Part shown: positions 35,435 through 45,437 of the stretch, one piece after another
Numbering within the stretch: position 1 is the stretch's first letter
How the letters are laid out: each line of letters begins with the position of its first letter
Assembly: GCF_002926065.1 (NCBI RefSeq)
Contig: NZ_PREZ01000008.1
Location: forward strand, 62,001 to 126,000
Reading direction: 5' to 3'
Origin: Jeotgalibacillus proteolyticus
GTDB taxonomy: Bacteria; Bacillota; Bacilli; Bacillales; Jeotgalibacillaceae
Length of the DNA: 64,000 bases
Program-made: the position numbers and the translations under genes
Notes under the pieces: model-generated
Databases searched by the model: none
The model's input: only the letters and a program-made list of their open reading frames with translations
What the model was told of the DNA's origin: nothing

Positions 35435-38400
35435 TTACAGTACATTAAAATATCTTGCCTCAGGATGAGCAAATACAATGGCTGAAACTGAAGCTTCAGG
35501 CTCCATCATATACCCTTCAGTCAGCTCCACGCCAATTTCTTCAGGTCTGATCAGTTTAAACAGCTTTTCCTGATCCTCAAGATTTGGGCATGCCGGATAA
35601 CCAAAGGAGAAACGCTGTCCCTGGTATTTAGCGCTAAAACGCTCCTGCATGGTGAAATCAACAGGATCCGGAAAGCCCCAGCGGTCTCGCATTTGCTGAT
35701 GCAGCAGCTCAGCAAAGCCCTCAGCTGTTTCAAGCGCAAGCGACTGGAGTGCATGACTTTCTAAAAAGCGTCCTTGCTCTTTGTAAGTTTGAGCTTTTTC
35801 ACGGATTCCTCTTCCAGCTGTCACACTGAAAAAACCAACATAATCCATTTCACCGCTGTCCACTGATTTTAAATAATCAGCCAGACACAAAAACGGCTCT
35901 CTCGGCTGACGCGGGAATGTAAACCGTTCAATTTCTTTTTTCGTATCCTCCGGATCATAAATAACAACATCGTCTCCATCACTTTGTGCTGGGAAAAACT
36001 GATAAACTGCTGCCGGGTGAATTAACGACTCTGCTTTAACATCTTCGATTAAGTCATCCACGACGGCTTTGATCTTCAGCGTTTTTTCATCCTTTTCTTC
36101 AAGTAATCGTGAGACCTTTCCCTTAACTCCTAAATGATGCCCAATCAGCATTTGCATATTGATATATGCTTCTACGTGGGCAACAGAATACGACGTCAGC
36201 ACTCTTCGCTTTAAATCAGTTGGAGTGAAGACTGGCACTTCCGTACTAACTGCCGGCTTTGTTCTTACGGCAACCGCAGCTCTTTCACGCTGCTCTGGCT
36301 GACCGGCAGCTGCAGCAGCTTCTTTTTTCAATCGGCGCTCTTCTGTCAGCTGCTCCCGCTCAAGCTCATCCTGCAGCTGGTTTGCAAGCGACAGTCCATT
36401 CATCGCATCCTTCGCATAAAGCACAAGACCCTCATAATTTTGAGAAATTTTTGTATCAACAAATTTTCTGGATAATGCTGCTCCTCCAACCAGAATCGGA
36501 ATTTCAAGTCCTTCTTCCCTCATATCGCTCGCTGTTATAACCATTTGCTGAGCTGATTTTACAAGCAGCCCTGAGAGTCCGATAATATCCGGCTTTTCTC
36601 TTTTAATTGCTTCAATGAGTACAGTAGGCGTAACCTTTATGCCAAGGTCAACCACCTCATAGCCATTATTGCTTAAGATGATATCGACCAGATTTTTTCC
36701 GATATCATGTACATCTCCTTTTACCGTAGCAAGAAGCACCTTCCCTTTAGATGAAGAGCTGTCGCTTGCCTCCATATGCGGTTCTAAAAATGCTACAGCC
36801 GCCTTCATGACCTCTGCGCTTTGAAGAACCTCTGCAACAATCAGCTGGTTATCGTTAAATAAACGCCCAACCTCTTTCATTCCCGTCATTAAAGGTCCAT
36901 TAATAATGCTTAAAGGAGCATCATATGTTTCTAGCGCCTTTTCTAAATCTGGCAGTAGCCCTTCCTTTGTCCCTTCCACAACATAGTAACCAAGACGCTC
37001 TTCAAGTGTCATATCGGGCAAGGTTGATTTAGACTCTTTTTTCTTGCCGCGGTAAAACTCAGTAAAGACCGCAAGCGATTCATCTGTTGTATCAAACAAA
37101 AGATCTTCTGCGAGTTTAATTTCTTCTTCTGAAATGGATGCGAATCGTTCAAGCTTTTCTGTATTCACAATCGCATAATCAAGTCCTGCCTGTGTACAGT
37201 GGTATAAAAATACTGCATTCAATACTTCCCGTCCAACAGGCGGCAGCCCAAAGGAGACATTACTGATGCCGAGTGTCGTCTGCACAAGCGGCAGCGCTTC
37301 TTTAATTGCTTTTATTCCTTCAACTGTTGCTTTCGCTGAACCAATATATTGCTCATCCCCAGTGCCAACCGGGAACACAAGCGGGTCAAAAATAATATCA
37401 GAAGGATTAACGCCATAATCCTCTGTTAAAATCTGATAAGAGCGCTTGGCAATTTCAAGCTTCCGCTCCATTGTGACACCCATACCTACTTCATCAATTG
37501 TACCGACCACTACTGCAGCACCAAACTTTTTGATTAAAGGAACGACAGCATCAAACCGTTCAAGTCCGTCCTCAAGGTTAATGGAGTTAATAATTGCTTT
37601 TCCCTGTGAATATTTCAGTGCATCCTCAATAACCTCTTCATCGGTTGAATCAATTACAAGAGGCACTTTTACTTTTTTGACAACCTCCTGAATAAACTTT
37701 TCCATATCCTCTTTTTCATCCCGGTCCGGGTCAGCCAGGCAAATATCAATTACGTGAGCTCCACCTCTTACCTGAGCCCGTGCTATTTCTGAAGCTTCTT
37801 CTATCTTTCCTTCTGCAATCAGGCGCTTGAATTTACGTGATCCAATTACATTTGTCCGCTCCCCGATCATTAATGGGCGCATCGACGGATCATAGACAAG
37901 CGGCTCAATCCCTGAGACGGTATGAACCTGCTTTTTAATTACTTCTCTCGGCTTATAGGCAGCCATCGTTTCTGCCAGCGCTTTAATATGAGCGGGCGTT
38001 GTCCCGCAGCAGCCGCCGACAATATTCAGCCAGCCCTTTTCCGCAAATCCTTCAAGCTTTTTCGCCAGCGATAACGGGGTCTCATGGTAATTTCCCTCTT
38101 CATCCGGCAACCCTGCATTCGGATAACAGCTGACATAGGAATTACTAAGGTCGGAGAGGGAGCGGATATGATCCTGCATAAATTCAGGACCAGTAGCACA
38201 ATTAAGCCCTACTGATATCGGCTTCATATGCTCAATGCTGATATAAAAAGCTTCAATTGTCTGTCCTGCAAGTGTAGTCCCCATTGGTTCAATCGTTCCC
38301 GAAATCATAACCGGAAGCTCTTTTCCTGTTTTTTCAAATGCAGCCTGAATCCCTAAAAAGGCACTTTTAACATTCAATAAATCCTGGCTCGTCTCCACAA

Positions 38401-38878
38401 GGAGAAGGTCTGAACCACCGTCAATTAAGCCCCTGGCCTGCTCTGCATAAGAGTCAGTCAGTAAATCAAAGGTTGTTCCGCCTGTCACACTGAGTGTTTT
38501 CGTCGTAGGTCCCATTGAACCTGCCACAAATCTTGGGCGTTCAGGAGTTGACCACTTATTGGCTGAGCGTTTGGCAATCTCTGCTCCTAAACGGCTCAGT
38601 TCATACGCATCCTGGGCGATGGCATATTCCTCAAGCACCACACTCATGCTGCCAAATGTGTTCGTCTCAACAATATCGGCTCCCGCTTCAAAATAAGCGT
38701 CGTGAATCCGCTCAATGACGTCGGGTGCTGTACGATTTAAATTTTCATTACACCCTTCAAGCTCTTCTCCGCCAAAATCATCCGCTGAAAGCTGGGCTTC
38801 CTGGAGCATCGTGCCCATTGCTCCGTCCATAATGAGAATTCGTTTCTCTAGTTGTTCATTGAATAATGTTGGACACAT
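35435..38878 (-). CDS. metH: Cobalamin-dependent methionine synthase MetH
   Basis: MetH makes methionine from homocysteine and 5-methyl-tetrahydrofolate using B12. The product of about 1147 aa has all four modules: homocysteine domain (about 1-320) with the zinc cysteines in NCATGP and GGCCGTTP, pterin domain (about 335-620) with [13 protein letters not shown], cobalamin domain (about 640-850) with the His ligand in DVHDIGKN, and the AdoMet activation domain (about 890-1147) with RWGFPDP and FGYPACPN. The ATG at 38878 has GGAGGG seven bases upstream, preferred to the ATG at 38920. It overlaps the end of yitJ by 23 bases and is its operon partner behind a SAM riboswitch. Confidence 0.96.
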   Translation of the reverse strand: MCPTLFNEQLEKRILIMDGAMGTMLQEAQLSADDFGGEELEGCNENLNRTAPDVIERIHDAYFEAGADIVETNTFGSMSVVLEEYAIAQDAYELSRLGAEIAKRSANKWSTPERPRFVAGSMGPTTKTLSVTGGTTFDLLTDSYAEQARGLIDGGSDLLLVETSQDLLNVKSAFLGIQAAFEKTGKELPVMISGTIEPMGTTLAGQTIEAFYISIEHMKPISVGLNCATGPEFMQDHIRSLSDLSNSYVSCYPNAGLPDEEGNYHETPLSLAKKLEGFAEKGWLNIVGGCCGTTPAHIKALAETMAAYKPREVIKKQVHTVSGIEPLVYDPSMRPLMIGERTNVIGSRKFKRLIAEGKIEEASEIARAQVRGGAHVIDICLADPDRDEKEDMEKFIQEVVKKVKVPLVIDSTDEEVIEDALKYSQGKAIINSINLEDGLERFDAVVPLIKKFGAAVVVGTIDEVGMGVTMERKLEIAKRSYQILTEDYGVNPSDIIFDPLVFPVGTGDEQYIGSAKATVEGIKAIKEALPLVQTTLGISNVSFGLPPVGREVLNAVFLYHCTQAGLDYAIVNTEKLERFASISEEEIKLAEDLLFDTTDESLAVFTEFYRGKKKESKSTLPDMTLEERLGYYVVEGTKEGLLPDLEKALETYDAPLSIINGPLMTGMKEVGRLFNDNQLIVAEVLQSAEVMKAAVAFLEPHMEASDSSSSKGKVLLATVKGDVHDIGKNLVDIILSNNGYEVVDLGIKVTPTVLIEAIKREKPDIIGLSGLLVKSAQQMVITASDMREEGLEIPILVGGAALSRKFVDTKISQNYEGLVLYAKDAMNGLSLANQLQDELEREQLTEERRLKKEAAAAAGQPEQRERAAVAVRTKPAVSTEVPVFTPTDLKRRVLTSYSVAHVEAYINMQMLIGHHLGVKGKVSRLLEEKDEKTLKIKAVVDDLIEDVKAESLIHPAAVYQFFPAQSDGDDVVIYDPEDTKKEIERFTFPRQPREPFLCLADYLKSVDSGEMDYVGFFSVTAGRGIREKAQTYKEQGRFLESHALQSLALETAEGFAELLHQQMRDRWGFPDPVDFTMQERFSAKYQGQRFSFGYPACPNLEDQEKLFKLIRPEEIGVELTEGYMMEPEASVSAIVFAHPEARYFNVL

Positions 38879-40727
38879 TCGTAATCCCTCCAGCTCTTTT
38901 TGCCGCTTGCTCATTTGCATATCTCGTTAACTCTGCCGTTACTTCATAACGCATAAATGGCGTAATCAAGTAAATTCCGTTAAACATTTCAAGTGCAGCA
39001 TCAATCAGGGATTTGGTAATCGCAATCCCCTCTTTTGCTGATTTCTCCTTGTCATCAGAAACTTTTGCCATTCGTTCTCTTACCTCATCAGAAAGCTTAA
39101 TCCCCGGCACCTCATGATGCAGAAATTCTGCGTTTCGGCTTCCTGTTAAAGGCATTAATCCAATATAAAGAGGCTTTTCAATATGCTTTGTATGCTCATA
39201 AACCTCAAGAAGCTTTTCCTGAGAAAACACCGGCTGACTCATAAAATAGTCCGCCCCTGCAGCGATCTTTTTCTCCATTCGCAACACAGCCCGCTCCACA
39301 CTTCTAACATGAGGATTAAAGGCAGCGCCAATTGAAAAGGAGGTTTTTTCACCGAGATCTTTTCCTGACATCGAAACCCCGTTATTCAATTGGCTGATCA
39401 TTTCAATTAGTTCGAAGGAGGACACATCATACACAGAGGTCGCCCCCGGAAAATCGCCTACCTTTGTCGGGTCGCCCGTGACTGCAAGAAGGTCATGCAG
39501 GCCAAGTGTATGAAGACCCATTAAATGGGACTGCAGTCCAATTAAATTGCGGTCCCTGCAAGTAATATGCACAAGAGGCCTTGCGCCTGATTCCTGCTTA
39601 ATTAAATGACCGAGTGATTCATTGGATACACGAGGGCTTGCAAGAGAATTATCAGCAAGCGTGATAGCGTCAGCTCCTGCTTCTGTTAATACTTTAGCCC
39701 CTTTCATAAATGCATCTGTATTCAGCTTTTTAGGAGGATCGAGTTCCACGATGACTGAAGGCCGCCTGGAAACGATTGATGACAGCGGTTCAGGAAGATC
39801 AAGCGACTTTGATTTAACTTCAATTTTCGGCTCCGGCGTCTCTACTTTCTTTTCCGTTATCGGAGCTGCTCCTTCAAGCGCCTCAGAGAATGCGCGTATA
39901 TGGTCAGGAGTCGTTCCGCAGCAGCCGCCAAGCAGACGCACACCCTGCGCCTGAAACGACCGTGCGCATTCACCAAAGTATTCGGCGTTATTATTGTACT
40001 GAAGCGAGCCTTCAGCATAAGAAGGAAGGCTTGCATTCGGATAAGAGGATAAGAAGGCATGCTTTGGCAGCGGAACACTTTCAAGAGAACGAAGCATATG
40101 AAATGGACCCTGGCGGCAGTTTATACCTACACCGTCAGCCCCAAGCTCCTCCAGCTGCTTCAAAGCATTTGCTACAGGTGTACCATCCTGCAACACCCCT
40201 ATTTCCTGCAAAGAAACCTGGGCAATGATCGGTAAATCAGTTGCCTGCCGTGCAATATCAACGACTGTTGAAAGCTCTTCTAAATCGTAATACGTTTCAA
40301 GTAAAAGGCCGTCTACTCCTTCTAAGAGTAAACAGTACAGCTGTTCTCTAAAGGTACGTTTAATTTCCTCAAGCTCGATTGATTGAGGGCGGATGCTTCT
40401 GATACCGCCAATTGTTCCGAGTATATGCGTACCCTTATCTGCTGCATCTGCTGCTAATTTAGCGTTTCTTACAGCAGCGCTATTGATTTCTTTTACGTGG
40501 TCCTGCAGTCCATAGCGTTCAAGCTTAAGATAATTTCCGCCATACGTATTCGTTTGAATAACATTTGCCCCAGCTTCAATATAGGCAGAATGGATTTTTT
40601 GAATATGTTCAGCCTGAGATACGTTCAATTCCTCAAAGCATTGGTCTGTTCCATAGGAATAAAGCAATGTCCCCATTGCGCCATCAGCGATCAGTATTCT
40701 ATCCCTAAGTTCTTCTCTCAGATTCAT
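38856..40727 (-). CDS. yitJ: Bifunctional homocysteine S-methyltransferase / methylenetetrahydrofolate reductase (YitJ)
   Basis: The N-terminal half (about 1-300) is a homocysteine methyltransferase domain with [10 protein letters not shown] and the zinc cysteines in [14 protein letters not shown]; the C-terminal half (about 325-610) is a MetF-type methylenetetrahydrofolate reductase with [24 protein letters not shown] and SQPVFS. It supplies methyl-folate to the adjacent MetH. Ribosome site GGGAGGAG is seven bases from the ATG at 40727. It is the first gene behind the SAM riboswitch at 41473-41599, but about 700 bases of leader with a duplicated repeat lie between. Confidence 0.95.
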   Translation of the reverse strand: MNLREELRDRILIADGAMGTLLYSYGTDQCFEELNVSQAEHIQKIHSAYIEAGANVIQTNTYGGNYLKLERYGLQDHVKEINSAAVRNAKLAADAADKGTHILGTIGGIRSIRPQSIELEEIKRTFREQLYCLLLEGVDGLLLETYYDLEELSTVVDIARQATDLPIIAQVSLQEIGVLQDGTPVANALKQLEELGADGVGINCRQGPFHMLRSLESVPLPKHAFLSSYPNASLPSYAEGSLQYNNNAEYFGECARSFQAQGVRLLGGCCGTTPDHIRAFSEALEGAAPITEKKVETPEPKIEVKSKSLDLPEPLSSIVSRRPSVIVELDPPKKLNTDAFMKGAKVLTEAGADAITLADNSLASPRVSNESLGHLIKQESGARPLVHITCRDRNLIGLQSHLMGLHTLGLHDLLAVTGDPTKVGDFPGATSVYDVSSFELIEMISQLNNGVSMSGKDLGEKTSFSIGAAFNPHVRSVERAVLRMEKKIAAGADYFMSQPVFSQEKLLEVYEHTKHIEKPLYIGLMPLTGSRNAEFLHHEVPGIKLSDEVRERMAKVSDDKEKSAKEGIAITKSLIDAALEMFNGIYLITPFMRYEVTAELTRYANEQAAKRAGGITNVSNIIQ

Positions 40728-40848
40728 CTAAAATCTCCTCCCTGGTTATGTATTAACTAATTCGTTATGTGTTTGTGATGTAAGGCATGCAACCCTGGAG
40801 GCGAGCCTTTTAAGTTGGAACTAACGAGAACTTATCGGTACGGGCTCG

Positions 40849-41409
40849 TTATGCTTGTCGCCCCTAAACGCCTGCTTCCGCTTTAAGCGTTATCCAGCTC
40901 CAGGCGCTAGCTCCTCGAGTCATAAGTCACGCTGTCCGTAAGCCACTCATCCATTCAGGCAAAAAGCGCCTGATTGGCTGATCGTCTTACGTCTGTCGGA
41001 GCTAAACGCCCGTTTCCGCTTTTAGCGTTATCCAGCTCCAGCAGGCAGGGGCTCGAGTCATAAGTCATCCCGCCCAATAGGCAAAGTGCGCCTATCTGTG
41101 CGGGCTGTCTTATGCTTGTCGCCCCTAAACGCCTTCTTCCGCTTTAAGTGATATCCAGCTCCAGGCGCTAGCTCCTCGAGTCATAAGTCACGCTGTCCGT
41201 AAGCCACTCATCCATTCAGGCAAAAAGCGCCTGATTGGCTGATCGTCTTACGTCTGTCGGAGCTAAACGCCCGTTTCCGCTTTTAGCGTTATCCAGCTCC
41301 AGCAGGCAGGGGCTCGAGTCATAAGTCATCCCGCCCAATAGGCAAAGTGCGCCTATCTGTGCGGGCTGTCTTATGCTTGTCGCCCCTAAACGCCTGCTTC
41401 CGCTTTAAG
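40849..41409. repeat. 261-bp tandem repeat array in the yitJ leader
   Basis: The block TTATGCTTGTCGCCCCTAAA recurs at 40849, 41110 and 41371, exactly 261 bases apart, giving two full units and the start of a third. The units differ at only a few positions, for example CGCCTGCTT versus CGCCTTCTT, and TTAAGCG versus TTAAGTG. Each unit also holds two diverged half-units, both with TATCCAGCTCCAG and CTCGAGTCATAAGTCA. No coding capacity. The array fills the space between the riboswitch terminator and the yitJ ribosome site. Confidence 0.95.
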
Positions 41410-41419
41410 GTGTATATAC

Positions 41420-41454
41420 AAAAAGGTCTTCTTATTGTTTTAATAAGAAGACCT
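41420..41454 (-). terminator. Expression-platform terminator of the SAM riboswitch
   Basis: AGGTCTTCTTATT and AATAAGAAGACCT pair around AAAAC, followed by TTTTTG on the minus strand. Confidence 0.9.
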
Positions 41455-41472
41455 GTAGGTATGGGATCACAA

Positions 41473-41599
41473 CTCTTCTTATCTTCCTTGATCGCGGTTT
41501 TTGCGGTCAAGCTGGAGTTAGCACCTTTTCATGTTACTGGGTCATGAAGGTTGCTGAGGTTTCGCAGGGCCTTGTCCCTCCACCTCTCTTGATAAGAAT
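41473..41599 (-). ncRNA. SAM-I (S-box) riboswitch
   Basis: The minus strand shows TTCTTATCAAGAGAGGTGGA, AGGGACAAGGCCCT, GAAACCTCAGCAACC, AAGGTGCTAACTCCAGC and the closing GAAGATAAGAAG, the full S-box block order. High S-adenosylmethionine would favour the terminator at 41420-41454 and shut off yitJ-metH. Confidence 0.96.
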
Positions 41600-41624
41600 C
41601 CAAACTATTTAATTAATTACGATA

Positions 41625-41653
41625 ACTCTACTAAATGATCTCTTATCTGTCAA
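41625..41653 (-). promoter_or_regulatory. Promoter of the yitJ-metH riboswitch transcript
   Basis: TTGACA (41653-41648), 17 bases, TAGAGT (41630-41625) on the minus strand, about 20 bases before the aptamer. Confidence 0.75.
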
Positions 41654-41700
41654 TGAAAGATTAGACAGCTAAGAGATCACAAGTGGATGACGATTCAGTT

Positions 41701-42198
41701 TTAGTCTAAAGAAGTAATTCCCGGAAGGCGCCATTCTACTTCGTTTTCTTCAAATGCTCCGATTAATTTAAACGCAGTAGTTGAAGTAGCAGTATAGTGA
41801 AGAGCTCCTTCAGCTGTTTCGCCTGCTGGTATGGTTAACTCCAATTCTTCCCCATAGACTTCTTTCTCTTCATCTGCAAGATCCATCAGCGTAAATTGAT
41901 CCTGCGTCAATGTTAGTTCTTCCTCTGAATCGTTAGCCACAGATAAAAGGATTTCGTACACACGATTATCCTCTTCCAGCTGTTCGGAAACCTGAGACCT
42001 TGTCACCGTAATAACAGCTCCATCCACACTCACTTCCTCCTCCAGCAATTTAAGACTGGATGAAGTTTCGTTTGTTTCTTCTTTTGCAGTTGTTTCCGTT
42101 TCGTTTTCAGCGTCGGATTCTGCTGCTTCATTATCTGAAGAACATGCTGCTAACGTAAGTGCTGCTGCCATTGCGGCAATTAACCAAATCTTTTTCAT
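41701..42198 (-). CDS. DUF4352-like secreted lipoprotein
   Basis: The 165-aa protein has a lipoprotein signal peptide (MKKIWLIAAMAAALTLAAC, Cys19), a low-complexity acidic and threonine-rich linker to about 50, then a beta-rich domain of the DUF4352/telomeric-repeat-factor-like immunoglobulin type: VYEILLSVANDSEEELTL, FTLMD, and an IPAGETAEGALHY strand. Such proteins sit on the outer face of the membrane; their function is unknown. The ATG at 42198 is preceded by a GGGGGCAT site. It stands alone between divergent SRAP and the metH operon. Confidence 0.75.
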   Translation of the reverse strand: MKKIWLIAAMAAALTLAACSSDNEAAESDAENETETTAKEETNETSSSLKLLEEEVSVDGAVITVTRSQVSEQLEEDNRVYEILLSVANDSEEELTLTQDQFTLMDLADEEKEVYGEELELTIPAGETAEGALHYTATSTTAFKLIGAFEENEVEWRLPGITSLD

Positions 42199-42392
42199 TG
42201 AAATGCCCCCTATTTATGTAAATGATTCAGTCCTATTATCCTTAGTAAAGCGAAATAAATCAATCAATTCCCTATAAATAGAAATAAGTCTTAATTTTCT
42301 CTATTTTGACAATTTTAAGACTTCAGATAAAGATGTTATACTGTACTCAATTAATGCAACTATTTATTAGTAATTGAAGGGAGTGCATGTTT

Positions 42393-43031
42393 ATGTGCGG
42401 ACGTTTTTCACTCACTGAAGCCCTAAATGATCTTCAGGAGCATTACCAATTTACGATGCGTGAGGATTTTCAGTACACGGAAAACAACAATATAGCCCCC
42501 TCACAGTCTGTTATGGCAGTGGTCGAGGTAGATCATGTACGATATCCGGTCCAATTTCGCTGGGGTCTTATTCCGCCATTTGCCAAGGATGAAAAAATTG
42601 GTTTTAAAACCTTTAATGCACGTTCAGAAACGGTGGACGAAAAGCCAAGCTTTAAAAAAGCCTTTCATAAAAAAAGATGTCTGATTCCGGCCAGTTCCTT
42701 TTATGAATGGAAGAAAATTTCATCAAAAGAAAAGCAGCCCTACTCGATCAAGCCAGCTTCAGCATCACTGATAACATTTGCTGGTCTCTGGGAAACGTGG
42801 AGAAATGGAGATCAGCTCGTTCGCAGCTGTACGATACTGACGACGACGCCAAATGATAAAATGGCCTCAATTCATGATCGCATGCCGGTCATTCTCGACT
42901 CATCCTCTTATGAAAAATGGTTATCTGAAGAAACACCTTTAGATGAGGTTAAATCTTTGCTCGTCCCTTTTCCTTCAAGCAGGATGAAATTGGAAGAAAT
43001 CTCAAGTGACTTCTTTAAAAAATCAACTTAA
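42393..43031 (+). CDS. SRAP/HMCES-family abasic-site-processing protein (YedK-like)
   Basis: SRAP proteins crosslink to abasic sites in single-stranded DNA through the Cys2 thiol, shielding them from error-prone repair. The protein starts MCGRFSL, so the ATG at 42393 is required to expose Cys2; the ATG at 42387 is rejected. Other active-site landmarks are NARSETV, CLIPASSFYEWK (with the catalytic Glu) and SIHDRMPVIL (with His). Length, about 212 aa, is normal. AAGGGAG precedes the start. No SOS box was seen upstream. A strong terminator follows. Confidence 0.94.
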   Translation: MCGRFSLTEALNDLQEHYQFTMREDFQYTENNNIAPSQSVMAVVEVDHVRYPVQFRWGLIPPFAKDEKIGFKTFNARSETVDEKPSFKKAFHKKRCLIPASSFYEWKKISSKEKQPYSIKPASASLITFAGLWETWRNGDQLVRSCTILTTTPNDKMASIHDRMPVILDSSSYEKWLSEETPLDEVKSLLVPFPSSRMKLEEISSDFFKKST

Positions 43032-43063
43032 AAACGTTCTCAAGACTCTTGAGAACGTTTTTT
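43031..43063. terminator. Bidirectional terminator between the SRAP gene and ktrB
   Basis: AAAACGTTCTCAAGA and TCTTGAGAACGTTTT pair almost perfectly, with TTTTTT on the plus strand. Confidence 0.85.
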
Positions 43064-43065
43064 GG

Positions 43066-44385
43066 TTATCCAGCCAATACATCGGATTTTGGATATTTAA
43101 TTTTACTATGATCGGGTTTTGCAAGTGAAAAAGCTAAAGTAAGCGGACCAATCTTTCCTACAAACATAACGACAATCAAAACTACCTTCCCTACTTCACT
43201 TAATCCACCTGTAATTCCCATCGATAAACCAACTGTGCCAAACGCAGAAACCGTTTCAAAAAGAAGCTCGATAAAGGTAATATGATGCTCCGAATGAGTC
43301 AAAATCAGGAGAGCAAAAACAACAAGCAGTACACTGCTCATTGCAATGGCAAGGGACTTAAATACAAGCTCCTGTCTGATTTCCCGATTAAATATATTAA
43401 TTTCTGCCTTTCTCCTAAAAAAGGAGATCGTGGCTAATAAAATAATAATAAACGTAGTAACTTTAATTCCGCCTCCGGTTGATGTGCTTCCGGCTCCAAT
43501 AAACATTAATAAAATTATATATAAAATAGATGAATCATCTAAACCTGCGATATCTATTGTATTAAACCCAGCTGTCCTCGGTGATACGGCTTGAAAATAA
43601 GATGTCCATAATTTTTCATCTAAAGGCAGACCCCCGAGCGTTAAAGGGTTTTCAAACTCATTTATAAAAAGATACAGCATGGATATCACATTAATGATAA
43701 GCGTTCCCAGAATCATGACTTTAGTATGCAGGCTCCATTTCCGGATCGAGCTTGACCGCCACACATCCAAAATAACAGTGAAGCCAATTCCCCCTAAAAC
43801 AAATAGCCCTGAAATGACGATATTAATAATAGGATCTCCCGCATACCCCATTAAGCTATCCATTTTCAACCCAAATCCAGCGTTGTTAAATGCAGACACA
43901 GCATGGAATACGCTGAAGAAAATCCCTTCTGCAAGCCCGAGCTCAGGCACCCATACAGTTGAAAGAATCACTACGGCAAATCCTTCTACTATAAAAGCAA
44001 AAATGGATAGGTGGATAGCCAGCCGTATAATGCCCCCTGCACTGTTCTGGTTAAGAGACTGCTGGATAATCAGTCGTTCTTTGAGCCCGATTTTTTTACC
44101 TAGCAAAAGAAAGAAGAGAACCGCAAACGTCATGATTCCAATACCGCCAAGCTGAATAAGCAACATGATAATGGTTTGGCCAAACAACGTAAAAACCGTA
44201 CCAGTATCAACTACTGCAAGTCCTGTAACAGTCATTGCGGAAACAGACGTAAAGAATGCATCAAGCCAGCTAAGCTCCCCGTTATAAGATAGTGGCAGCT
44301 TCAGCAGCAATGTGCCGGCTGTAATACTCAGGATAAAAACGATAAGTAGCAGCTGCGGCGGTGTAAAAGCTCCGAGCTTTTTCAT
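43066..44385 (-). CDS. ktrB: KtrB-type potassium channel/transporter subunit
   Basis: KtrB is the membrane subunit of the Na+-dependent K+ uptake system gated by KtrA. The product of about 439 aa has the four MPM repeats of the Trk/Ktr/HKT family, each with a selectivity glycine: VSAMTVTGLAVVD, HAVSAFNNAGFG, QAVSPRTAGFNTID and ETVSAFGTVGLS, plus the gating loop GAGSTSTGGGIKVTT. The ATG at 44385 has GGGAG nine bases upstream and lies 2 bases after the ktrA stop, so translation is coupled; the TTG at 44409 is rejected. It is co-transcribed with ktrA under a c-di-AMP riboswitch. Confidence 0.94.
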   Translation of the reverse strand: MKKLGAFTPPQLLLIVFILSITAGTLLLKLPLSYNGELSWLDAFFTSVSAMTVTGLAVVDTGTVFTLFGQTIIMLLIQLGGIGIMTFAVLFFLLLGKKIGLKERLIIQQSLNQNSAGGIIRLAIHLSIFAFIVEGFAVVILSTVWVPELGLAEGIFFSVFHAVSAFNNAGFGLKMDSLMGYAGDPIINIVISGLFVLGGIGFTVILDVWRSSSIRKWSLHTKVMILGTLIINVISMLYLFINEFENPLTLGGLPLDEKLWTSYFQAVSPRTAGFNTIDIAGLDDSSILYIILLMFIGAGSTSTGGGIKVTTFIIILLATISFFRRKAEINIFNREIRQELVFKSLAIAMSSVLLVVFALLILTHSEHHITFIELLFETVSAFGTVGLSMGITGGLSEVGKVVLIVVMFVGKIGPLTLAFSLAKPDHSKIKYPKSDVLAG

Positions 44386-44389
44386 CGGC

Positions 44390-45046
44390 CTATACTCCCT
44401 GTTTTTCAAACCGGTGCAGTTTTCTGTTCTCCCCTATCACTATCAATACATCTCCCTCAAGTACTTTATCCTCCCCGGTGAGCGCAACCAGCATGTCATG
44501 CGACCGGTAAATGCCGACAATATTACATCCAAAACGGTTTCTTACATTTAAGGCAGCAAGAGTTTTTCCGATAACCTTAGGTGTGGCTTTAATTTCAACC
44601 ATAGAATGCTCATCTGTAAGCTCAACATAATCAATAAAATGCTCCGAAGCAAGCCGTTGTGCAATCCGTTTAGCCATATCTTTCTCAGGACGAATAACTC
44701 TGTCAGCGCCAATTTTCTCAAGAACCTTTTGATGATACAGGTTTGAAGCCTTGACCCAGATTTCTTTCACACCGATATCAGTCAGGATAATGGTCGTTAA
44801 AATACTGGCTTCTATATTTTCACCAAACGACACAACCACTAAATCAAAATTTCTGATCCCTGCCTGCAGGAGCAGCTGCTCGTCCTGGGCATCGCCATGG
44901 ACGACATGTGTAGCTAAATCACTGAAGCGATCCACAAGTTCTGCGTTTCGGTCCATCGCAAAGACCTCTGCCCCAATTTCATGAAATTCTTCAACTAAAT
45001 GACCGCCAAAGCTGCCCAGTCCTAATACAGCAAATTGTTTTCTCAT
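44390..45046 (-). CDS. ktrA: KtrA-type RCK gating subunit of the potassium uptake system
   Basis: KtrA forms a cytoplasmic octameric ring that binds ATP/ADP and c-di-AMP and gates KtrB. The product of about 218 aa has the Rossmann nucleotide site GLGSFGGHLVEEF at 9-21, the acidic strand end VFAMDRN, and GDAQDEQLLLQAGI, then a C-terminal RCK_C domain (VIGKTLAALNVRNRFGCNIV). The ATG at 45046 matches the family N-terminus (MRKQFAVLGLGSFG); a longer frame to 45142 runs through the riboswitch terminator and is not used. First gene of ktrAB. Confidence 0.95.
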   Translation of the reverse strand: MRKQFAVLGLGSFGGHLVEEFHEIGAEVFAMDRNAELVDRFSDLATHVVHGDAQDEQLLLQAGIRNFDLVVVSFGENIEASILTTIILTDIGVKEIWVKASNLYHQKVLEKIGADRVIRPEKDMAKRIAQRLASEHFIDYVELTDEHSMVEIKATPKVIGKTLAALNVRNRFGCNIVGIYRSHDMLVALTGEDKVLEGDVLIVIGENRKLHRFEKQGV

Positions 45047-45087
45047 ACATTCCCGTCCTTTTTCATGCAGTAATAATTTTTCCCATA

Positions 45088-45116
45088 GAAAAACCACGAG
45101 GAATTTATCCTGTGGT
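45088..45116 (-). terminator. Expression-platform terminator of the c-di-AMP riboswitch
   Basis: ACCACAGGA and TTCCTCGTGGT pair across a short loop, followed by TTTTC on the minus strand, between aptamer and ktrA. Confidence 0.8.
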
Positions 45117-45121
45117 CCTGA

Positions 45122-45268
45122 AATCGGCCTCACAAGTATCATTCTCTCTCTTAACGCTTGCGAGGTTAGCTGTCGGATTAGGGCATTGAGAGTTGCCCAG
45201 CCTTTAGATTAAAGGCTTCACCCCTAGCCAAATAGATGGCATTACATGGGTCCCCCGTTTTCATTGTA
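45122..45268 (-). ncRNA. c-di-AMP riboswitch (ydaO/yuaA leader)
   Basis: The minus strand contains CGGGGGACCCA, GGGGTGAAGCC, a GGGCAAC segment, CCGACAGCTAACCTCG, AAGCGTTAAGAGAGAG: the conserved blocks of the ydaO/yuaA element. It precedes ktrAB, the classical target in Bacillus. High c-di-AMP would terminate transcription and lower K+ uptake. Confidence 0.93.
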
Positions 45269-45354
45269 TGAAATTCAGCGACTTAGAATCCTTATTATGA
45301 AAGCAATATTACTCCTCAATCCATAAAGAGTAAAGGAATTTACGAAAATATTAT

Positions 45355-45384
45355 TTGCCTGCAATGATTACTACCCATTATACT
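45355..45384 (+). promoter_or_regulatory. Probable promoter of the adenine deaminase gene
   Basis: TTGCCT (45355-45360), 18 bases, TATACT (45379-45384), 53 bases before the ATG. The rest of 45269-45354 shows nothing recognisable. Confidence 0.45.
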
Positions 45385-45437
45385 TGTAAGAATAATTTTA
45401 AGCAGTTTGACAATAGAGGCAAAAGGAGGAACGTCAA

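Noticed and set aside
40849-41409. Tandem repeats considered as a CRISPR array
   Set aside because: Units are 261 bases with internal half-repeats, no short repeats with unique spacers, and no cas genes nearby.
41319-41510. Short minus-strand frame over the repeat and riboswitch
   Set aside because: It overlaps the SAM riboswitch terminator and repeat DNA and has no ribosome site.
42290-42392. SOS/LexA box before the SRAP gene
   Set aside because: No CGAAC-N4-GTTCG-like sequence was found despite the DNA-damage role of the family.
45047-45142. N-terminal extension of ktrA
   Set aside because: It spans the c-di-AMP riboswitch terminator; family proteins begin at the Rossmann segment MRKQFAVLGLG.
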